Source: Canna indica (Eukaryota; Streptophyta; Magnoliopsida; Zingiberales; Cannaceae). Taken from it: a stretch of 64,000 bases of DNA. Shown here piece after piece: positions 1 to 12,796 of the stretch. The translations under genes and the position numbers were made by a program. Location: NCBI GenBank assembly GCA_034359265.1, contig CP136891.1, positions 13,902,501 through 13,966,500 on the forward strand, read 5' to 3'. Below the pieces are notes generated by a model. That model did not search any database and was not told the origin of the DNA. It was given only the letters and a program-made list of their open reading frames with translations. The number at the start of each line of letters is the position of its first letter. Positions within the stretch are counted from its first letter, which is position 1.

Positions 1-3000
1 TCTCCATCAATTTGTGCAGTTTGATTCAGGCGATCATGAAGAAGTTTCTGCTTTTTTCTCCTCTCTGACCTTTTATTTACTAAAGGCACTATGTCATCAT
101 CACTCTCCTCATCTTCAAATGCTCCTAACCACTCAATTACAGCCGCACACTCCTTGTTAGATTTACCTGGTTTTAGTCTTTTGGAGCGAGTACAAATATC
201 CTCCTTGGAAGTAGAGGTTCTTGGTTCTTTACAGACTTTTGCTACAGCAGTGACTGAGATGTTGTTAGATACATTAATGAATAGGAACACTGTGTGAAGT
301 AAATACCAAAACTTTCAGAAATAATTGTTGCACAATTATCACGATGGCATCCAAAAAAGGTTGTGCTTAATTTGTTTTAATATAAGATCAAAGGAAATTG
401 TTCATTATTATGAAGCAGAAGCGGAAAGAAAATAAATGAGTTTTATCACCCTTGTACCAAGGTCATGAAAATGCATAAAACACAAAAGCAAAATAAGCAA
501 AACTAATTTAGACATATGACTTGATTGATGTCTTACCTTTTGGAATACTTTTGCTATCACTGAATTTAGATGGTTCTAGCATGAAGTTGTCAAAGCACAA
601 TTTCTTATGGCTGCAAAATCAAGAGCAAACATCTCATCTCATCTCATGAACCATTCAGAAAAGAAACTTGAAAGTACTTAATTCATTGGGGAAAAGGTGC
701 TAACATAATAGAAAATTTCAGTAAGTTGGAACAGTAACCGTACATATGGTATAATTTCAGTGTCATCGCAAAATGTAACATGGAAATTAATTATTCTTTA
801 ACATAAAATTATGTTGGATGGGAATCCTGATCCACCAAGCGAATTTTATTATGTCATAATTTAAATTTACAACTACAGATTGGGAAAATTTACTTAAATA
901 ATCTTTCAGTCCAAATCATGAGCAATCTCTAAAACTTGGAATTGTAAAATTACAGTATGGCCTTAACTGACGTATTATGGTTCATCTGTTTGGGGATTAG
1001 ATATATACCAGTAAAGTTAATATTGCAGGGGAAAAAAATCACACAATGGATAAGTGAGATGCCTAATGTGTGTGCGCTTTTGGCCTAACTGAGCATTGGG
1101 TAAGACAACACAAGTCTAAAGACAACTGATCTGATTACAGGGATGGAACTTTGTCCATCCTTAAGACCTAGAATATGTTAAAATAGTAAATTGTATGTTA
1201 CTTGAGGTGAATGCATGATACATGAAGGTGACATACTTCACCTGAATGTATGAGATATTAATCAATTAGTAATGCACTAATCTTACAACTAATAGACATT
1301 GATACTTAACCAATAATTAACTAATAGTCAAATAGTAGTATATTAATCTTATCGCTAATAGATTGTATAGGAGCAACAAGCTATAATAACTTGAATAATA
1401 TTATCCATTCTAGGATTAACCACTAATGCTTAAGTTTCTTACATTGTATCTATTTAGACACATCGCTTGAGTCGGAATAATAGCAGAGTGATAAAATGCA
1501 CGTCACTATTTCTGCACAAAATAAACACTGAAGAATAACTATAGACCTTTGCTGGTGACAGGATGGGTTGTCACAGCATTCATCAGGATCCAGGTTCTTA
1601 GTGGAGCCACTGGCTGAAGGGCCTTTGTTCACGGATGATATGGTAACCTCACCACGCATTTCACACTGCAAGAAAAGAATTATAGCACCTATCAAGGTTT
1701 ACTGAATCAGCTATAAATCAAGTTTTATAAAAAAGATAGTTTTATGTAAGGTTTGGGTTTACAATCGGTCGAAGCCTTTTGCGATGTTGTTCCTTCTGTA
1801 GACTATGATCCACAGTGACATTGTAGCCCCCTGTTGGCCTCTGAAATAAAGAAAATATAGATCAGCAAGTGATATAAAGCCACAACTAACAACTACAAAC
1901 CTACAGCTAATAAACCTGAGGATCAATTGATGTACTGGAGTTGATGGAGTTCATCATGGCCTGGAAACTTACACCATGATCACTACATAGACAAAATTCG
2001 ATAATGCTGTACATGATGTATTAAAGTCTCAAACCAGCATTTACACTACTCAATCCAATATTACCTGCGATCACTATTGCTATGTTCAATCCACAGGAAT
2101 GCATGAATCATCTCATGCAGTAAAACATTCTTAAGATCATCAGCAGAACAGGTCTTCAACAAGGGCTCAGACAGGTGTATCTCACAGCCCCCGCCATTAC
2201 TATAACAGTAACAGTTGCTGGTGTAGCTGCAATAAGAAAGAATAGGATTTGAAAAATTCTAACTATAGCTGAACGTTTTGGATACTAGTAAAGCATCTTA
2301 TTGAAGCTAATGAGAAGAAACCACATAACACCATCACTAAAATAACAATATCCCTATTCCAACTCTTCGAGTTCAGTTGCATGGGTCTCCTTGAACCTTC
2401 GGCTCTGCTTAAAACGATATCTCTAGTCAAGCTCAGAGTAATGAAACCTCCTTTGTTCTTTTTCCAATAAATCATTCTTATGTCTCCCTCAATCTGAAAC
2501 TATTAAGATTCCTGCAGAATACAGTCATCTAACCAAATAACAAGTACTAAAGGTTGTGTATCTATAGAACTGCAGATCAGTATATATGATTCCTATGCAT
2601 GGGATCAGTACATAAGGCTACAGAATCTTTTACAGAACTCTCGTGTCAAGGTCAGAAATCAATAGAATCTTAATTTAAAGAACAGTGGAACCAAAATTTG
2701 TGCTGTTTCTGACAATTTGTGCTTCTTGGTTATAGATCCATTCCTCAGGAGAGATAAGGTAATATCGTGTGCTCCCAGATGAGAACTGAGCACTAATCTA
2801 CTTTCCTATGTTGTCTTTTACACACTAACTCGAATGATGTTATCATTGATAAAAACCCTACATTAAAAAGATCAAAAGTAATCAAATAAGAAAATAAACA
2901 CATACAATACATTGAGCACTAAAGAAAATGAGAAGGAAAAGAAATGGCAAAACCACTCCAGCATCAAACAAAATAAGATTTTGAAGTAAAAGGAGAGGCC

Positions 3001-3467
3001 AAATCAAAGGACAAAGCGGTATATTGCCTGTAGCAGCATCACTATTACAAATGTCCAAAGTAAATGTGGTAGTACTAAATCATAGGCACAGTAATTCGTT
3101 AAGCTTCGCAACCCCTAACTTTCTGGTGTTGTGAGAAAACAAGAATCCGATTATGAAGTCAACCACATGGTAACGCCAATTTAATCCCACCAAGTGAAAA
3201 GGGGAGGGCAACTCCGAGGGATTGCCAGCGGCGAGGGGGTTGAGATGAGGAAGAGGAAGAAAGAACGCCTGAGCATTACCGGGAGGAAGAGGACCAGGAG
3301 ACGGCACAGGCGCCGAGGCAGTCGCGGAAGTAGAGGGCGTTGTAGTGGCAGAAGAGCTCGTGGATATCTGCGTGTTGTCCGGCGGCCGGCATCGCGTCCG
3401 CAGTCGCGTCTTCGCTGGCATCAATCGAATCGGAGGCGGCGGAGGGCCGACGGCTTCGGGTCGGCAT
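1..3467 (-). CDS. SPRTN: SprT-like metalloprotease, SPRTN/DVC1 type (3' end beyond window)
   Basis: Proposed exons on the minus strand: 3280-3467, 2065-2226, 1916-1982, 1763-1840, 1547-1665, 537-610 and 1-289, with GT-AG introns and continuous phase; about 325 residues lie in the window. Exon 1 starts MPTRSRRPSA and reaches the SprT opening motif HELFCHYNALYF. Exon 2 carries the zinc protease motif HEMIHAFLWIE (HExxH). Exon 3 supplies the third ligand region DHGVSF. Later exons hold a Cys-rich CDNPSCHQQ segment, then a basic/acidic tail with ECAAVIEWLGAFEDEE that is still open at base 1. Family knowledge: Spartan proteases cleave DNA-protein crosslinks at replication forks in the nucleus. The region around 1547-1840, which normally has a His-Trp-x-Cys zinc-binding stretch, looks degenerate here. 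Family assignment is strong; individual small exons are less certain. Confidence 0.86.
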
Positions 3468-4926
3468 TGAGTCCGAGGAAGGAACTGCTTGACTTGTTCG
3501 GAATCGCGTTCGGGATTTCGGTTGAGGAAAGTCTTGTTTTCGTTTTCCTTTTCTGTTTCTGATTTGATCACTCTTAATTTCCTGAATATAAATTTATTGT
3601 GACGTAGGGATGTAATTATATTTTTACTTTTTCTAGAAGACATTTACGTAGGATGGGGAATCCTATTAATCTCTCCTTTCGTCTCCCACGAAATCAACTT
3701 GGTGAGAGTAGGGAAGCGCATGAGTACCGAATAAATTCTGAATTGATTGTAACTTAATCGATTGGGTAGATTTTAGATAATTTCAAATTAAATTCAGATA
3801 AAATCCGGGATAAAAATTAATAAATCGGTTAAAATTTTAGGTCCAATACATCGGGTATTCGAAATTGAAATCAGAACTAAAATTGATACCCGAAACATGT
3901 ATCTTCATTTACAGACCTTGTTGGAACATGTTCTAGAATCTACTGGAATTTGTTCTGACATGATATTCGAAATTTGTACCCTAAAATCTATAAATGAATA
4001 TGTTCCAACATGGTACCTGAAATCGGAACCTGTGATCCTCGGGTAGGGTATGCTTTCAAGTTCCAACATGGTATGGTCTGATTTTAAAACCTAAGAACTA
4101 ATTTTATACATGATAGAATCCTTCTCTCTAGGTGAGAGAACCATTCTCTCTCCTTTAGTCTTTCATAAAATCAATCAATTAAGGCTTTGTTTGGTTGATA
4201 TGAGAAATAACTTTCTTATAGAAAGTTATAATTCTCGTGAATTAAATTTTCATTTATATTTTTCGAAAAGTACTAAAAATATGTTTTATTGACAATAAAT
4301 TAATTAATAAAAAGTATAACAGATATGTTCGATTGACATTGGCACTTCCTAAAAAATATACATCAAATGACTAATATATCTTTCTTCTTATAAATTATTA
4401 TATTTAATATATATGAAAAAAAATAAATTTTATTTGTAAACTAATATTTTAGCACATAAGTAAAATATAGTATTTTTTATATATATAATAGTATAATTAA
4501 ATTATATTTTAACTAATATAATATATAATTTATTATATAGGAAAAATTATTTTTTATTTGAAATTAATATAAAAATTAAATATTTTGTTAAAAATATTTT
4601 TTAAAAAATAACTCAAAAATTTATGTATTATTTAATCTCATAAGGTTGACAATATAAATTATAAATTTAGTATTAAATATAAATACAAGAATATTTTTTT
4701 TTTCAAATATAATACAAAAAGTGTAATTTATCTAGGGTCCCTTAGATAAATTATTTTCTGCATTGAGAAAATTATATTTTCCGCAACATTCTCAATCAAA
4801 TAAGATAAAAATAAATACAATTTCCTAAAAAGTATATATAAATTTCCGGTTAATACTGAGATAATTTCATTTTAATCTCTAAAAAAATCCTATATCTGTT
4901 TCTCTAGTTAATATAATCGTTGTAAC
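3468..4926. other. AT-rich intergenic DNA, no gene seen
   Basis: This upstream region of the SPRTN gene has no credible coding frame. Bases 3720-4090 hold a diverged repeat with phrases such as TTGGAACATGTTC; related phrases recur around 55310-55620. Bases about 4185-4805 start with TTTGTTTGGTTGA and end near TCTCAATCAAATAAG, which suggests an old Tourist-like MITE, but no clean target duplication was found. Confidence 0.4.
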
Positions 4927-5353
4927 TAGGGGCGTAAGCAAGCCAAGCCGCTCGCGAGCTACTCAAGATCGATTCGGTAAAAACTTGAAGTCGAGCCGAG
5001 CCGAGCCGAGCCAGACATGCGAGCGAGCCGAGTTCGAGCTAACCTGTACTCGGCTTGAGCGGCTCGCGAGTCTAATCGAGTCTTCTATATATATTATATA
5101 CCGGGTTTGATTTTTAAATTTTATGAACTCGTTACCCTCTAAAAAAAATCCGAGCTTAGTCGAGCTCGTGAACGAGCTCGGCTCGTGCGGCTTGATTTTT
5201 TTCCCGAGCCGAGCTCGAGTGGCTTGAATGTAGCTCGAGCCGAGCTTGAGCCGATAGACCAAAGCTCGATCGAGGTCGAGCCGAGCTCGAGCTCGTTATT
5301 TTCCAAACTAGCTGAGCTTGAGCCGAGCCAAGCTCGGCTCGATTACACCTCTA
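4927..5353. mobile_element. hAT-type MITE with perfect 8-bp target duplication
   Basis: The element starts TAGGGGCGTAAGCAAGCC and its far end, read on the other strand, is TAGAGGTGTAATCGAGCC, so the terminal inverted repeats match well. It is flanked by identical 8-bp direct repeats GTTGTAAC at 4919-4926 and 5354-5361, the size made by hAT transposases. The 427-bp interior is built of degenerate GAGCCGAGCT/AGCTCGGCTC phrases and has no coding capacity, so it must be non-autonomous. Short open frames across it are composition artefacts. Confidence 0.88.
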
Positions 5354-5460
5354 GTTGTAACGAGTAAAAAAAATATTTTTCCGTTCATCTAATACAGTAA
5401 AAATGTTTTTTTATTTACATACATTGCTCATAAGTTGCATGCACATATTTCAGCAAATAA

Positions 5461-5537
5461 TAATAATGTGGTCTATTCTGAAGATGAAATAAATTTAATT
5501 AATAATGTGGTCTATTCTGAAGATGAAATAAATTTAA
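5461..5537. repeat. Tandem duplication, 39-bp period
   Basis: Two copies of a unit beginning TAATAATGTGGTCTATTC lie head to tail at 5461 and 5500 and are identical over their shared length. This is a recent local duplication in noncoding DNA. Confidence 0.85.
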
Positions 5538-7260
5538 AATTGAAGGACTAAATTTAAATTTTTAGGATTGGACTAAAACTCTCATCAAACGTGATATGAG
5601 TTTTTTTTTCTTATAATTATGGGTTAATTACAGAATAAAAATGGGTGTTTTTGAATAGTTTAAAACAGATATTCTATTCATATAATTGACAACGAGACGG
5701 CATAATTAGAGAGACTCTGAATTTACTACTTAAAAATTAGTACATGGGTGTTTGATTGGATATAATATATAAAAATAAAATAGTATTTCAAATACCTGAC
5801 TTATTTCCTTATTTAATTAAAAAAAATTGATAATAATTGATAATAATAATAAAAAAATAATTATCCAAATATATTATGAACTTTATTAGTTCTTCGCGAA
5901 TCTATTTAATGCTTTAGTTTGTTCAAATTGTACCATATACTATTATATTTATGTTAATCAAATTCTTTCGTCAATTATCTTCTATTAAAATGATGATATG
6001 GTAGGTTGAAGTAGACAAAATAGTAAATTTTTATATTAAAATATTTAATATACTTCACCTCACTATTTTATTGATACTTTTAATGATATTGAAATTATAT
6101 ATATATATATATGCTAACGAGCCAGCTCGGGCCAGCCTATTTACTGTTCTTGTCGTGTCAAACTCAAGATCCCAAACCCAAACTTTTATCGTGACAAGCA
6201 CAATTTTTGTTCGAGCCAATCGACCTGATATCTCCGATCCGACACAAATTGTTAGTCTAAAAATGAACATTATTTCCAATAATTAGATTCTACATTTTTT
6301 TCTTTCAAATGTTATTATATTAATCGAATATATCAAAAGATAAAATTTATCTTTACATATTTTCAAGATCAGAAGAACACCAAATCATTTATGATTTTAT
6401 TATAGTGTCCAATTTTAATTAATATTATTGTAAAGATTCAATCATTTTTTATGAATAAAACAATGATAATTTTAGTATTTAAAATTAATATTTAATTTTT
6501 AAAAATCCATTTTGCATTATTTCATATTATTTATTATGTCGTTATCAATTAAAATTTATACAATATACTATTTATAATACATTCATTCAATATTGTTAAC
6601 AAAATTATTTTTATCATTCTCCTCATTATTATCGACCAAACAAATTCCTAACAAGCCAAAAATAACTATTCATACTATATTCTTATGGTCATCTAAATAA
6701 TGAAATATTATTCTTTATCTACATCATTTCTTATCTATTCCTATTTATTTAATTTCAATTCATCCAACTAAACACATTCTATCGAACCAAACACCCTCAA
6801 TTGTTTTGCATTTTTATCTATATTCAATATTTAATGGGAAGCATAAAAATATAGTCACACTAAACTAGTTGGAATAGAAACAACTCTGCAAATTGCTACC
6901 GAAACTGCTGATCTAACATTCTGAATACACCAGGTGGTAGGAGATATATATGTATATGAGAAAAAAAGGCATAAGACCAAACATAAAAAAATCTCGAGTG
7001 TCAAACATGGCTTAGCACACTAGTGATAATATTACTGCAGACAAACTACCTAGTTTAAAGAATAAGCATAAGAACCACATATATGGTACACTCTTGAGAC
7101 ATCAATCTTCCAGAAAATTGGAAGGGGGTAGAAAATTAACACTAAATTCTTACTCCGCATTACTGATAAGAGTTACTTAGTTGAATAAACCCAAAGCAGT
7201 ATCAGCCTAAATAGAATCAAGATTCTTGCAGCTCCTACTCAAAATTGGATAGTTTATACT
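5538..7260. other. AT-rich intergenic DNA with a probable MITE
   Basis: No gene is seen. About 5745-6798 begins GGGTGTTTGATTGGA and ends with ATCGAACCAAACACCC, which pair as imperfect terminal inverted repeats of the common TGTTTGGTT type; no target duplication could be defined. A GC-richer patch at 6115-6245 within it has no recognisable product. Bases about 6840-7260 are the 3' flank of the eIF3f gene. Confidence 0.4.
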
Positions 7261-10200
7261 TTATAGTATCTGAGCGGCTGTGTTCAGTTTTTCTGCAATG
7301 CTGAGTTGTGTCCTAATAAGGCTTGACAAGTAAACCAATGCAAGATTGTCCTGGATTGAGGAGAAAAGTATTTGTATGAACAGCAAAGAAAAGCATGAGC
7401 ACAAAAAGTTGAGGTCATTTAGATGGAAACACTGGAACCATTACCTGAATCCTGTCATTGAAGACCTTGTCGAAATCTGTTGGAGACAATTTTGGAACTG
7501 AAGACAAAGCATTTGAAAGGAGTCCACCAATATTGTTATCTGGGGCAGCTCGTCCTTCCTAGTAAATCAAAGAAGATTTAGGTCCTGCAACAAACAAGAA
7601 AAAGTAAAAGGCTGCACTGAGATCCTTACCACAACATCATCAGCATATTTGTATATATCATCAATCAGAGAGTAGAGTCTCTCCATTGAAGCTTCCATTC
7701 CCTCCAAGTCATTTGGAAGCTTGTCAATGACATTTGTCTTTAAGATGTCAACTGTCATCACAAACAAGCAAACAAGTTAATTTTCAGCAAGCTGTCAAGA
7801 ATAATTCATCGTTGTTCCAGCATTGGTACTGATAACATAAATGTAAGAGTTAAATATTCTCAGTCAATGTGTAACCAACCTGATGTGGTTCAATATACAT
7901 TTTCCGAAAAAACTAAGATTTAATCAAATTAAACTCAATAACCATAAATCAATCCATTGCAAATTGGCATAAAGATCGCGTGCAAAGAGGCCTACTAGAT
8001 GGAGAGAATAAGAAAGACAAAGTCTCATGTTAGTAGTTCAGCAATATAAGAAGATCCAAAGATCATATGGTATCTAGCAACCAAGCATATCCAGATATCA
8101 TCATGCAACAATAACAATAAAACATGGGAAATCTAAAGCACTTAAAAGATAGAGCCATACATCCAACTTTTTCTGCTTCAATCATCCTCAAATCCAGAGG
8201 AATCTCATGAAATTGTGTTGCAAGTGGCCTATCTCCAAGTGACAAATTAACAGACACATAGGCCTTTAAGGAAGCTTCGCCATGTCTGAATCCAGTATCA
8301 ACAGTAAGATGAACAGGTGGAATGAAGTTTTGTGCATCCTTGATATCTTTTAGAGAATCCTTAAGTTCTTTTACATAGAATTCATGTATTAATGCACTCC
8401 CACCTGAAACACCAAGGCCAGTTGAAAACCTGCATAACATCAATGTTGCATTAATATGGAGCATGTAGGATATAAACAAACCATATTATTTACAATTCAT
8501 AACAATTCTATAACTAAAGCCAAGATTCAAACTAAACACTTGAATAAGTGGCATAGGACACAGGCATTGAGATGCAGTGGTAATTAAGGATTTTCAAATT
8601 GCTATGGATGTCCCGTTGATGATAGTTTCAAAAGGATTTAGAGATAGAATTACAATTTTAATATACAAAAAAATTAACACAAGCACGTAGTTTGCTATAG
8701 AAGGGGTAAAAGAAGAATAAAGTTGCACAAACAAGATTGCCTAGATCATAAAACACTTATGGGAGTATATATAGAGGATACCACTTAGCTTGATTGTTGC
8801 CTATAGCTTGCACAACATTATGGCGGGTCATCAGAATGCTACATGTTACTACATGTTTAGTTCCCAAAAAAAATAGTATAAATATGTTTCAACAGTAACT
8901 TTGCTATGGAAGGGGTAAAAGAAGAATAAAGTTGCAAAACAAGATTGCCTAGATCAATCATAAAACACTTACGGAAGTATAGAGGATACCACTTAGCTTG
9001 ATTGTTGCCGATAGCTTGCACAACATTATGGCTGGTCATCAGAATGCTACATGCTACTACATGTTTGGTTCCCACAAAAAATAGTATAAATATGTTTCAA
9101 CAGTAACTTGGTTTAGTAGAAAATACTCTAAAAAGCACGAGTAAAAATAGAAAGGATGTGAAGTATAGAGAAAATGACAACCTGGTACAATGCATCAAAA
9201 ACCAGATAATTAACCTGTGTTAAAGAGCAAATACATTGCAAAATAGTTGCTTCACATTCAATAAGTGTACTCTTTGCACATGAATCAGAATTTTTCAATT
9301 TAAAAACCATTGGATTCTCATCAAATTCCAATAACAATATCCCCATTGAGAAGAAAGAATTGACTATGCAGTTACACAAATAAAAAAATGCATATTAATA
9401 AACAAGACTTCAGTGTATCTTACACCTTCCATGACAAAGTTTCATCTTAAGACAAAATAATTTCTGTGAAATAGATAGAATAAACTATAATTAGTTTCCT
9501 TGGGAGGGAGAAGAATTGACCACCAAAAGTGTAAAGGTTTAGGTTATTACACCAATACTAAAGCCTTGAGAATATAAAAGAGAGGTTCAGAATATTCAAA
9601 AGAAGTTAGAATCAGCTATTTCACAAGAGAAGATTGATAGTATCCAGCTCAACTTAAACACTTAGACATAATTACTCTTAGACAGTACTATCACAACATA
9701 ATAGCAAAACTAAAGAAAATAATAATAACACATCAAAAAAGCAAACTCTGGATCGCAAGAGAACGATGAAAGACACCTCCCATGCAGGTTCAGGTGAAAT
9801 ATTTAGAATCTTTAGATAATATATGTAAAGCAAAAAAATGAGAAATGCAAGGCAACACAAAAAGATAAATTTCCTTACCATCCAATTAGCACTTCCTTGG
9901 GATTCACCTTTAGGTGAGACATGTACATGTTACGGTGGTAATCAACATCTAATGCAACCTGAAGCCAAACAAAATGAAGGCAAATTAAAATTTAGAAAAA
10001 AAAAAGTTAAATAGTTGATCGTCTGCAAAACATAATAACTACGAGTTAAAATTTGTTTAAGCGATAATAATTTCATCAAGTATTCCTTTTAAAAGCATTA
10101 CAAACATGATAAATACTGGAAAACGAGAAACATAAAAGTATGCGGAAACCAAGATGATTCTGTGCAGCCTAAAAACTACTTGTTTTCGTGATTACGATTC

Positions 10201-10638
10201 TTTGTTTTTACAGCCTAATTATACTATTCTAGATCCAACAAGCAAGTATGCCTTGATTGAGATGTGTCACTATAGATTGGTCAGCGATGAGTAAGGAGAC
10301 AGTGTTACTAAGGGGGGAAATGAAGAAAAAGGAGAGAGAAAAACAACCCTTTCCTCATTCGAGTGTGAATTTGATATTACTGTGAATAAGATTGGAGAGG
10401 GAAAACAGCGGAGGGATCAACAAGAGCGCACCTGATCGGCAGACTCGTTGTGGGGCACTGCATAGGAATTCTTGATCTCGACGACGCCATCGGAGACGGT
10501 GCCAAGGAGAGTCCCAATGACGCGATCGGCCTGGTCGGGGCGGCGGACGTAGCAGTCGCAGATGTTGAAGAGGACAACGGGGTGCAGCTTCGCCGACAAA
10601 ACCGGCGACGGCGGTGGGAAAAATTGCAGCACGGCCAT
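7261..10638 (-). CDS. EIF3F: Eukaryotic translation initiation factor 3 subunit f (eIF3f)
   Basis: Six exons on the minus strand: 10432-10638, 9879-9958, 8161-8429, 7630-7751, 7445-7558 and 7261-7350. All introns are GT-AG and phases join without a break to give 293 residues, the usual size of plant eIF3f. The N-terminus MAVLQFFPPPSPVLSAKLHP leads into an MPN domain with NICDCYVRRPDQ, SYAVPHNES, DVDYHRNMYMSHL and the GWFSTG strand. The helical C-terminal part contains EKVGFDILKTNV, LPNDLEGMEASMERL and the terminal helix YLSSLIRTQLSIAEKL. As in other eIF3f proteins the MPN fold lacks an intact JAMM metal site, so it acts as a scaffold in the eIF3 complex during 40S loading in the cytoplasm. 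Intron 2 carries a 209-bp tandem duplication. The start is the first ATG of the conserved N-terminus. Confidence 0.96.
8692..9108. repeat. Tandem duplication of about 209 bp in eIF3f intron 2
   Basis: Two head-to-tail copies begin TTGCTAT at 8692 and 8901 and share GGGGTAAAAGAAGAATAAAG, the TTAGCTTGATTGTTGCC stretch and the CAGAATGCTACATG stretch, with a handful of substitutions and small indels. They lie wholly inside intron 2 and do not touch its splice sites. Confidence 0.9.
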
Positions 10639-10894
10639 GATCCCGGCGCGCGGCAGTCTAGGGTTTCTTTGGACGAAGAGGAGGGCAGCCGTTCGCTACC
10701 TCGCGACGTTTTTATTCGCAGGCTGCGGTTTATGCGCCACGAGCATATACTAGGGTTTTTACTTTTTAGGACTTGGGACTTAGGAGGCTGCAGTATATTT
10801 ACTTATTTATACCTAATATATATATATATATATATGTGTGTGTAAATAATACGTGGAATGAAATTTAAATTCGACGGGTAAAAAAATCATCATA
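10639..10894. other. eIF3f upstream region
   Basis: This is the 5' flank and probable 5' UTR of the minus-strand eIF3f gene. It includes a TA/TG microsatellite at about 10815-10843. No TATA box could be assigned with confidence. Confidence 0.35.
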
Positions 10895-11862
10895 CATGAT
10901 TTCATACAAGTGTGCAAGTAAAACACTTGAACGAGGTTCAAGAATTTCATTATTTATCCCTAAAAATACATCAAAAAATTCCTTCAAAAATTTTATAATT
11001 CTATATGGCAGCGTAACTTAGGTGTAGTACTTAATTATAATATAACAGTTAATAGTTCTCGGATAATATAACAACTTAGGTGCATAACTTAGATCATTAT
11101 ATATATATGGCAGCGTATAAGTATACAATCAAAATCTTTGAACATAGTTCAAGAGTTTCGCCCAAACACTTTAATATAATAAATTTTCACCAAAAATACA
11201 TCAAGGGTCGTCAAAAAACCACTTTTATTTTTCATAATTGGTGTAGTACTTAATTGAGGTGTGCAACTTAGATCATTATTTATGACAGCGTAAGAGTACG
11301 CAACCAAAACTCTTCAAATGAGTTCAAACGTTTTTATCAAAACTCTTTCAATATGGTCATTAAATTCTTACAAAAAAAATGCATAAAAAATTATCAAAAA
11401 ATCACAATAATGCATAACTAATGTAGTAACCGATGTGCACTACTTGGATCATTATATATAATATGGTACAAGCGTGTAACAAAAACTCTTGAATTGGGTT
11501 GGAGAGTTTCATCGAAACTCTTTAATACGACCATTTATCACAATAATTTCTAAATAGTGTAGTAATTGAGGTTCACAACTTAGATCATTATTTATAACAG
11601 GGTAGAAGTGTGCAACCAAAACTCTTGAATTGAGTTCAAGAGTTTTATTTCACCAAACTCTTTAATATGGTCATTTTCATTAAAAATACATCAAAGAATT
11701 GTCAAAAACACAATATTTTTTAACTAATTTAGTAACTGACGTGCACTACTTAAATCATCATATATAATTTTTAAATGTATTTCCAGTGAGAGATGACGAT
11801 ATTAAAGAGTTTTGCCGAAACTTGTGAACCCAGTTCCAAGAGTTTGATTACACACTTGTACA
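10895..11862. repeat. Diverged subrepeat array that switches orientation
   Basis: A unit containing ACCAAAACTCTTGAA, AAACTCTTTAATATGG, AAAAATACATCAAA and TTAGATCATTATATA recurs with starts near 10922, 11131, 11301, 11481 and 11613, spaced roughly 135-210 bp apart. From about 11768 the same phrases appear reverse-complemented, for example ATATTAAAGAGTTTTGCCG. The reversed phase continues after the hAT insertion at 11863-12535 and again at 15495-15840. There is no coding potential. Such inverted subrepeat tracts resemble the arms of foldback or MULE-type elements; the family itself was not recognised. Confidence 0.7.
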
Positions 11863-12535
11863 TAGGGTTATTCATGGGTCAAATCCCGACCAAATGAACC
11901 AAAGAAATTGACCCGACCCGAACCAAACGGGCCAAGTTGGGTTCAAATTATTCAAACCCGATCATAATGGGGAGGGAGGGTCGGGTCCCGATTTCAATAT
12001 TTGAAACCCGATGACTTGAGACCCAACCCGATTACCCAAATTATTTATTTATATATATATATTCAAAAAATGTATTAAAAAATTTAAAAACAACTCGAGA
12101 AGACGCTGGTCATGTCGGAACCGCGTCTTCCTGAGAACACGCACCCCACGCGATCGCATTTTCACGAGATGAAGCAGTGCATGCCACGTCTTTTCCATGA
12201 GAAGACGCGGCCACGTAGGACTGCGTAATCTGGGTAATACACGGCTCACGCCGCGTATTCTTGGGAAGATGCGGCCAACGCCACGTCTTCCCTCAGGTGT
12301 TGAGACACACATGTTTTTTGAGACGCGCGTGTCTCGTTCAAATTTCTTTTATTTTTTTATACTTTTTTTAACGCGTACCCGATTACCTAACCCAACCAGA
12401 TCTGATTCGGGCAGGTCGGTTCGGGTCAGGGTAAAAAAAATTACTTTCAAACCCGACCCGCCCCGATTGTTTGTTGGTTGGGTCGGGTTGATTTTTTCTC
12501 CAAACCCGACCCGACCCAACCCATGAACAGCTCTA
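11863..12535. mobile_element. hAT-type MITE inserted in the subrepeat array
   Basis: The left end TAGGGTTATTCATGGGT and the right end, read in reverse, TAGAGCTGTTCATGGGT are inverted repeats. The flanks CTTGTACA (11855-11862) and CTTGTATG (12536-12543) match at 6 of 8 positions and fit a slightly aged hAT target duplication. The interior is rich in CCCGACCC/GGGTCGGG runs near both ends and in repeated GAAGACGCGGCCACG-like phrases in the middle. No transposase frame is present. Confidence 0.8.
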
Positions 12536-12785
12536 CTTGTATGCTATTATATATAATGATCCAAGTAGTGCACCTTAGTTACTACGTTATTTAGGAATTA
12601 TTATAGCTTTTTGGTAATTTTATGATGTATTTTAGTGTAAATTTTAGTTTTTTGGTAATTTTATGATGTATTTTAGTGTAAATTTATCATATTTAAATAG
12701 TTTCAATTAAAATTCTTGAACACAGTTCAAGTGTTTTGGTTGTTCAAGTGTTCTGGTTGCACACTTGTGCGTTGTCATAAATGAT
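12536..12785. repeat. Continuation of the subrepeat array, reversed orientation
   Basis: The phrases ATATAATGATCCAAGTAGTG, TTATTATAGC and CTTGAACACAGTTCAAG are the reverse complement of those in the array to the left. A short direct repeat of TTTTTGGTAATTTTATGATG occurs twice in succession within it. Confidence 0.65.
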
Positions 12786-12796
12786 GATCTAATGGA

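Noticed and set aside
3080..3643. 187-codon minus-strand open frame overlapping SPRTN exon 1
   Set aside because: It is in a different frame from the conserved SprT motif, is Pro/Ser-rich from GC composition and reads into the 5' UTR.
12049..12526. Open frames on both strands inside the element at 11863-12535
   Set aside because: They come from the GC-rich repeats of a noncoding MITE and have no domain.
10895..12785. CRISPR-like array or centromeric satellite
   Set aside because: Spacing is irregular, units are diverged, orientation flips, and the genome is clearly a plant nucleus.
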